Positions 6,715 through 10,249 of a stretch of DNA of 10,249 nucleotides are shown one piece after another. How positions within the stretch are numbered: the stretch's first letter is position 1; the number at the start of each line of letters is the position of its first letter. Origin of the DNA: UBA5177 sp002413265. GTDB lineage: Bacteria; Chloroflexota; UBA5177. A program made the position numbers and the translations under genes. The stretch lies in assembly GCA_036752825.1 (NCBI GenBank), contig DAIORV010000079.1, positions 1 through 10,249 of the forward strand, read 5' to 3'. The notes beneath the pieces were generated by a model. That model saw nothing but the letters and a program-made list of their open reading frames with translations. It was not told the origin of the DNA and did not search any database.

Positions 6715-8154
6715 CTACGTCCTCTCTTCGCTCGCGTCGGCCTTCTCCTCCGCGCGGCGCTTGCGAATGGCTCTAGCAGGCACCCCAGCGACGACTGCCC
6801 CCGGAGGCACGTCGTGGAGCACGACGCTACCGGCGCCGGTTGAGGCGCCCTCACCGACTCGGACGGGGGCTCGGAGCATGGTATCGATGCCGATGAACGC
6901 ATTGTCCTCTATAACGGTCCGATGTTTCCTGTGGCCGTCGAAATTGCCGGTTATGGTGCCCGCTCCGATATTCACATCTGCGCCCACCTCAGCGTCGCCG
7001 ATATATCCCACATGGTGCATTCTCGTGGCGCGTCCAATGGATGAATTCTTGATCTCGGCGTAGTTGCCGATTTCGGCTCCATCCTCCACTCGAGCTCCTG
7101 CACGGAGATGTGAGTAAGGACCAACTGTTACGCCTGCGCCCACCGTCGAGCCTTCCAGCGTCGAGGCCAGAATGCGCGAACCGTCCCCAATGGTCGAGTC
7201 GTGCACTTGCACGTTCGGTCCAATGCGGCAGCGGCGTCCAATGCTTGTCGAGCCTTGAAGGATCGTGAAAGGCTGGATCACCGTATCGGCGCCAATCTCC
7301 ACCTCGTCGTCGATGAACGTGCTTGCACTGTCGACTATCGTAACGCCAGACAGCATGTGACGGCGATTGGTCTCGCGATATATACGTCGTCCCGCCTCTT
7401 CGAGCTGTGCCAGATCGTTGATGCCCATAATATCCGTCCCGCCCTCGATTTGGATGGTCTCTACCGGTAGTCCTTCGCCGCTTTCGGCGCGATTCGCGGC
7501 TACGCCGATGACGTCGGTCAAAAAGTACTCGCCTTTCGGCGAATGCGGCGCGAGTCGTGGGAGCGTTTCGCGGAGGAAGGCGGCGTCGAAGACGTATGCC
7601 CCCAGATTCACCTCTCTGGACCTCCGCTGCTCCTCCGAGAGCTCCGACTCCTGCACGAGCGCAACGGCGGCTCCAGCCTCGTTGCGTACGACACGTCCGA
7701 AGCCTCGCGTGTCTTCGACCAGTGTGGTAAGCAGCACCACCGGCGAGCTGGTTCGACCTTGGAGCGCGAGCATATCCTCGAGCACCTTGGGAGGGAGCAG
7801 CGGCTCGTCGCCATGCATGACCGCCAGCAGTCTGGTCCCCGAGGGAAGTGCTTCGAGCGCCAGTCGTGCGGCATCTCCCGTACCCAGTTGCTTTTCCTGC
7901 ACTACCAACGGATAGCTTTCTCCGACGACCTCGTGAATGTGATCGGCGCCGTAGCCCACGACGATCGCGGGGCGGCTGAAGCCTGCTTCGCCCAACATGC
8001 GCAATACGCGCAGCAACATTGGCCTGCCGGCCAGCGGATGCAGGACCTTCGGCATCTCCGAGACCATACGGGTTCCCTTTCCCGCCGCGAGCACGACTGC
8101 CGCGACTTCTGTTTCAGGGAACTCGCCGCGTAGGTGGTCCGGGTCGTCGGTCAC
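6715..8154 (-). CDS. glmU: Bifunctional UDP-N-acetylglucosamine pyrophosphorylase / glucosamine-1-phosphate N-acetyltransferase
   Basis: GlmU acetylates GlcN-1-P with acetyl-CoA and then couples it to UTP, giving UDP-GlcNAc for peptidoglycan. The N-terminal Rossmann domain shows LAAGKGTRM (22-30), QLGTGD (89-94), HGDEPL with D116, GFGRVVR, GEYFLTDVIG and GINDLAQLE. The C-terminal half is a left-handed beta-helix of hexapeptide repeats. Its acetyltransferase residues match E. coli: K369, H381 in HHVGYIGD, Y384 and N395 in NIGAGT. A charged tail of about 18 residues follows. At the uridyltransferase sugar site some usual residues look changed. The open frame extends to a TTG at 8196, but that codon has no Shine-Dalgarno. 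I chose GTG at 8152-8154 because GAGG (8160-8163) lies 5 nt before it and the conserved domain begins about 16 residues later. The GTG at 8158 is also possible. It heads the glmU-prs-corC-type unit, downstream of tRNA-Gln. Confidence 0.95.
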   Translation of the reverse strand: MTDDPDHLRGEFPETEVAAVVLAAGKGTRMVSEMPKVLHPLAGRPMLLRVLRMLGEAGFSRPAIVVGYGADHIHEVVGESYPLVVQEKQLGTGDAARLALEALPSGTRLLAVMHGDEPLLPPKVLEDMLALQGRTSSPVVLLTTLVEDTRGFGRVVRNEAGAAVALVQESELSEEQRRSREVNLGAYVFDAAFLRETLPRLAPHSPKGEYFLTDVIGVAANRAESGEGLPVETIQIEGGTDIMGINDLAQLEEAGRRIYRETNRRHMLSGVTIVDSASTFIDDEVEIGADTVIQPFTILQGSTSIGRRCRIGPNVQVHDSTIGDGSRILASTLEGSTVGAGVTVGPYSHLRAGARVEDGAEIGNYAEIKNSSIGRATRMHHVGYIGDAEVGADVNIGAGTITGNFDGHRKHRTVIEDNAFIGIDTMLRAPVRVGEGASTGAGSVVLHDVPPGAVVAGVPARAIRKRRAEEKADASEERT

Positions 8155-8159
8155 GAGCA

Positions 8160-8163
8160 CCTC
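8160..8163 (-). promoter_or_regulatory. GAGG ribosome-binding site that supports the glmU GTG start
   Basis: On the minus strand GAGG sits 5 nt upstream of GTG at 8152-8154. The longer frame's TTG at 8196 is preceded by a pyrimidine-rich stretch with no purine tract. This is the reason for preferring the shorter GlmU. Confidence 0.45.
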
Positions 8164-8249
8164 ATGCCGCCGGCGGAGCGGGACGCCGGTAAGCAAGTGA
8201 GCGAAGCACCAAGGATCGGCTCCGCCGGGTGTCGCCTAAGCTGCTTTAT

Positions 8250-8262
8250 GGTGGTCTCCACC
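8250..8262. repeat. Short hairpin GGTGG-TCT-CCACC between tRNA-Gln and glmU
   Basis: A 5-bp stem with a 3-nt loop lies 24 nt downstream of the tRNA 3' end (minus-strand reading) and about 95 nt before the glmU start. On the minus strand it is followed by ATAAAG, not a T-run, so it does not look like a terminator. It could be a processing or attenuation element, or chance. Confidence 0.3.
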
Positions 8263-8285
8263 CCTCGAGGGCCGCAGATGAATCG

Positions 8286-8359
8286 TGGCTGGGGCGGCAG
8301 GATTCGAACCTACGATCGCGGATCCAAAGTCCGCTGCCTTACCGCTTGGCCACGCCCCA
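8286..8359 (-). tRNA. trnQ: tRNA-Gln (anticodon UUG)
   Basis: On the minus strand the 74-nt gene begins TGGGGCG, which pairs perfectly with CGCCCCA to form the 7-bp acceptor stem. The discriminator base is G and CCA is encoded (8286-8288). The anticodon arm is GCGGA-CTTTGGA-TCCGC, which puts TTG at positions 34-36 and so reads Gln codon CAA. The T arm has the standard GGTTCGAATCC, and the D-loop region is GGCCAAGCGGTAAGGC. The first base pair is U-A rather than G-C, which is a known identity feature of tRNA-Gln. A sigma70-type promoter lies just upstream. glmU follows on the same strand with no clear terminator between them. Confidence 0.97.
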
Positions 8360-8370
8360 CCGCTCAGACG

Positions 8371-8400
8371 ATTGTATGGAGTCTGGCGGCAGACCGTCAA
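8371..8400 (-). promoter_or_regulatory. Sigma70-type promoter of tRNA-Gln
   Basis: On the minus strand TTGACG (8395-8400) and TACAAT (8371-8376) are separated by 18 nt, each one base from the TTGACA/TATAAT consensus. The -10 box ends 11 nt before the mature tRNA 5' end, which predicts a leader of only about 4 nt. It is the best promoter in the window. The spacer contains an inverted repeat (8381-8394). Confidence 0.75.
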
Positions 8401-8568
8401 CGAAGCGACCCTCCACGCGCTGCAGCGGCCCGATCTGGTTCCCGAGGACAGAAGAAAGTCAGCTCTGAAAGAATGAACGGAAATTTCCTGTGCGGACGGC
8501 GGTACCTGCGCGTGGACCTGTCAAGCGCGGCAAACACCTGCATCAACGTGCCAGGCGGCACATAGGAC

Positions 8569-8572
8569 GGAG
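8569..8572 (+). promoter_or_regulatory. GGAG ribosome-binding site of pgi
   Basis: GGAG is 6 nt before the ATG at 8579. A second AGGA at 8564-8567 lies further upstream. This supports the chosen pgi start over the adjacent in-frame GTG at 8582. Confidence 0.65.
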
Positions 8573-8578
8573 TGTTTC

Positions 8579-10222
8579 ATGGTGAGTTCGAGCGCAACCA
8601 GACCCGAACTGACGCAGCTGGCAAGCTGGAAAGCCCTCGTCGACCATCATCGCCGGATCGAAACCACGCATCTTCGGGAGTTGTTTGCCGAAGATTCCAG
8701 CCGAGGCGAAACCTTTGCGGCCGACGCAGTGGGTCTCTATCTCGATTATTCGAAGAACAGGATGACCAGGGAGACGCAGCGCCTGCTCATCGCTCTGGCC
8801 GACGAATGCGATCTGGCGGCACGCATCGACGCCATGTTCAGCGGACAGAAAATCAACATCACCGAGGATCGGGCTGTGCTGCACACAGCGCTGCGAGCTC
8901 CTACCGGCGCATCCACAGAGGTAGATGGACGAAACGTCGTACCCGACGTGCACCACGTCCTCGACAAGATGAGCTCGTTTTCCGACCGCGTGCGAAGTGG
9001 CGAGTGGAAGGGTTTCACGGGGAAACGAATCCGCGCGGTGGTGAATATCGGGATCGGCGGCTCCGACCTCGGCCCGGTCATGGCCTACGAAGCACTCAAG
9101 CACTATACCGATCGCGAGATGACCTTTCGATTTGTCTCCAACGTGGATTCAACCGACTTCGCTGAGGCCACCCGCGATCTGCCTCCCGACGAGACGCTAT
9201 TCATCGTCTCTTCCAAGACCTTCACTACCCTCGAAACGATGACCAACGCCCGCTCGGCTCGCGATTGGCTCTTGAGCTCGCTACACGACGAGCAGGCAGT
9301 CGCGAAGCACTTCGTGGCCGTCTCGACCAATGCGGTTGAAGTGCGGAATTTCGGCATCGATACCGCCAACATGTTCGAGTTCTGGGACTGGGTTGGCGGT
9401 CGTTATTCGATGGACTCCGCCATCGGCCTCTCGACCATGCTGGCTGTCGGTCCGGACGGTTTCAAGGAGATGTTGGCCGGCTTCCACGACATGGACGAGC
9501 ACTTCCGCACGGCGCCCCTTGAGCAGAATCTGCCGGTGATCATGGGACTGCTCACCGTCTGGTACAGCGATTTCTTCGGCACTCAAACCGTTGGCGTGAT
9601 GCCTTACGAGCAGTACCTGAAGCGCTTCCCGGCCTACCTGCAGCAGCTGACCATGGAGAGCAACGGAAAGAGCGTCACGCTCAGCGGGAAGCGGGTCGAC
9701 TATGAAACCGGCCCGGTTTACTGGGGCGAGCCGGGGACCAACGGCCAGCATTCCTTTTATCAGCTGATCCATCAGGGCACGAAGTTGATCCCGTGCGACT
9801 TCATTGGTTTCACCCAATCGCTCAATCCGCTGGGAGAGCATCACGACATTCTGATCGCCAACCTCTTTGCGCAGACGGAAGCGCTGGCATTCGGCAAGAC
9901 CGCCGAGCAGGTACGCGCTGAAGGCACGCCGCACTGGCTGGTGCCGCACCGCGTATTCGAAGGCAACCGCCCAACCAACACGATCCTCGCCGAGCGGCTC
10001 ACACCGCGTACGCTGGGCGCAATGATCGCCCTCTACGAGCACAGCGTGTTCACTCAGGGAGTGATCTGGAACATCGACTCCTTCGACCAGTGGGGAGTCG
10101 AGTTAGGCAAAGTTCTCGCCGTTCGCATCATCCCGGAGCTGACCAGTGCCGAAGAACCCGACCTAGAGCACGACAGCTCGACGAACAACTTGATCCGTCG
10201 TTACCGCTCTACACGATCCTAG
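8579..10222 (+). CDS. pgi: Glucose-6-phosphate isomerase
   Basis: Pgi interconverts glucose 6-phosphate and fructose 6-phosphate in the cytoplasm, linking glycolysis, gluconeogenesis, the pentose phosphate pathway and, through fructose 6-phosphate, amino-sugar synthesis. At 547 residues it is of the long E. coli/eukaryote-like class. Visible motifs include NIGIGGSDLGP (156-166), the phosphate-binding SSKTFTTLET (211-220), the first family signature WDWVGGRYSM (269-278) with R275, the catalytic base E360 in MESNGK, H391 in TNGQHSFYQL, and the second signature FDQWGVELGK (502-511) ending in K511. All catalytic residues are present and no frameshift is seen. ATG at 8579 has GGAG 6 nt upstream, and the gene ends with TAG at 10220-10222. 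It is divergent from tRNA-Gln/glmU. Only 27 nt follow it in the window, with no visible terminator. Confidence 0.98.
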   Translation: MVSSSATRPELTQLASWKALVDHHRRIETTHLRELFAEDSSRGETFAADAVGLYLDYSKNRMTRETQRLLIALADECDLAARIDAMFSGQKINITEDRAVLHTALRAPTGASTEVDGRNVVPDVHHVLDKMSSFSDRVRSGEWKGFTGKRIRAVVNIGIGGSDLGPVMAYEALKHYTDREMTFRFVSNVDSTDFAEATRDLPPDETLFIVSSKTFTTLETMTNARSARDWLLSSLHDEQAVAKHFVAVSTNAVEVRNFGIDTANMFEFWDWVGGRYSMDSAIGLSTMLAVGPDGFKEMLAGFHDMDEHFRTAPLEQNLPVIMGLLTVWYSDFFGTQTVGVMPYEQYLKRFPAYLQQLTMESNGKSVTLSGKRVDYETGPVYWGEPGTNGQHSFYQLIHQGTKLIPCDFIGFTQSLNPLGEHHDILIANLFAQTEALAFGKTAEQVRAEGTPHWLVPHRVFEGNRPTNTILAERLTPRTLGAMIALYEHSVFTQGVIWNIDSFDQWGVELGKVLAVRIIPELTSAEEPDLEHDSSTNNLIRRYRSTRS

Positions 10223-10249
10223 CGTGGTTCCCGCCTGGCTTCTCCGTCG

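Larger units (their letters stand above)
8360..8578. other. Divergent intergenic region between tRNA-Gln and pgi
   Basis: These 219 nt hold the tRNA promoter (8371-8400), a possible 30-codon open frame (8473-8565, plus) and the pgi Shine-Dalgarno (8569-8572). I could not identify a convincing -35/-10 pair for pgi on the plus strand. Confidence 0.5.

Noticed and set aside
7543..8133. A 196-codon plus-strand frame inside glmU
   Set aside because: It is antisense to the conserved nucleotidyltransferase domain. The peptide is rich in Arg, Gln and His, as expected of a GC-rich shadow frame.
8250..8262. Intrinsic terminator after tRNA-Gln
   Set aside because: The stem is only 5 bp and the bases that follow it on the minus strand are ATAAAG, not a T-run.
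8229..8476. Plus-strand open frames across the tRNA-Gln gene, with peptides containing WLGRQDSNLRS and AGAAGFEPT
   Set aside because: They are the antisense reading of the tRNA gene. Such peptides are a known class of spurious proteins that recur wherever a tRNA is mis-translated, and there is no Shine-Dalgarno or independent coding signal.
8400..8578. Sigma70 promoter for pgi
   Set aside because: No plus-strand pair of boxes with acceptable spacing was found. The best -10-like bases, near AAAGAAT, have no matching -35.
9281..10042. A 253-codon minus-strand frame inside pgi
   Set aside because: It is a shadow of pgi, whose catalytic motifs are intact on the plus strand. No motif or start signal is seen on the minus strand.

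Overview
This is a high-GC bacterial chromosomal window that consists almost entirely of housekeeping and central-metabolism genes. I see no rRNA, CRISPR array, insertion sequence, phage gene or obvious defence locus. The organism cannot be named from the sequence. The high GC, Shine-Dalgarno sequences mixed with GTG/TTG starts, and the glmU-prs gene order (familiar from Bacillus and mycobacteria) suggest a soil-type Actinobacteriota, Chloroflexota or related phylum, but this is a weak inference.

Layout, left to right. (1) 1-182 is the 3' end of a plus-strand gene for a probable secreted protein with a fibronectin-III-like C-terminus. A near-perfect 12-bp inverted repeat (207-232) separates it from the next, convergent gene. 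(2) 241-1626 (minus) is a flavin disulfide oxidoreductase of the dihydrolipoamide dehydrogenase/mercuric reductase family. Divergent from it, 1753-2721 (plus) encodes a PLP-dependent threonine/serine dehydratase-type enzyme without an ACT domain; its start codon is ambiguous. (3) A minus-strand run of four genes, read right to left: glmU (UDP-GlcNAc synthesis), prs (PRPP synthesis), a CNNM/CorC membrane protein with CBS domains, and after a 49-nt gap a secreted alkaline-phosphatase-superfamily phosphodiesterase. glmU, prs and the CorC gene are packed with 0-1 nt between them and are almost certainly one transcription unit. The phosphodiesterase may have its own leaderless promoter. (4) A minus-strand tRNA-Gln(UUG) lies just upstream of glmU, with a clear sigma70-type promoter. 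(5) Divergent from the tRNA, 8579-10222 (plus) encodes full-length glucose-6-phosphate isomerase (pgi).

Functionally, pgi and glmU sit on the path between glucose-6-phosphate/fructose-6-phosphate and cell-wall amino sugars. prs feeds nucleotide synthesis and, in many bacteria, polyprenyl-phosphate-linked sugars. The CorC-like protein may affect the Mg2+ supply that both GlmU and Prs need. The points most worth a second look are small: unusual residues at the by-eye aligned sugar site of GlmU, Lys replacing Arg in the Prs catalytic loop, a palindrome over a possible leaderless promoter, the tRNA-Gln/glmU arrangement, and the odd start of the dehydratase. I did not find a convincing new multi-gene system.
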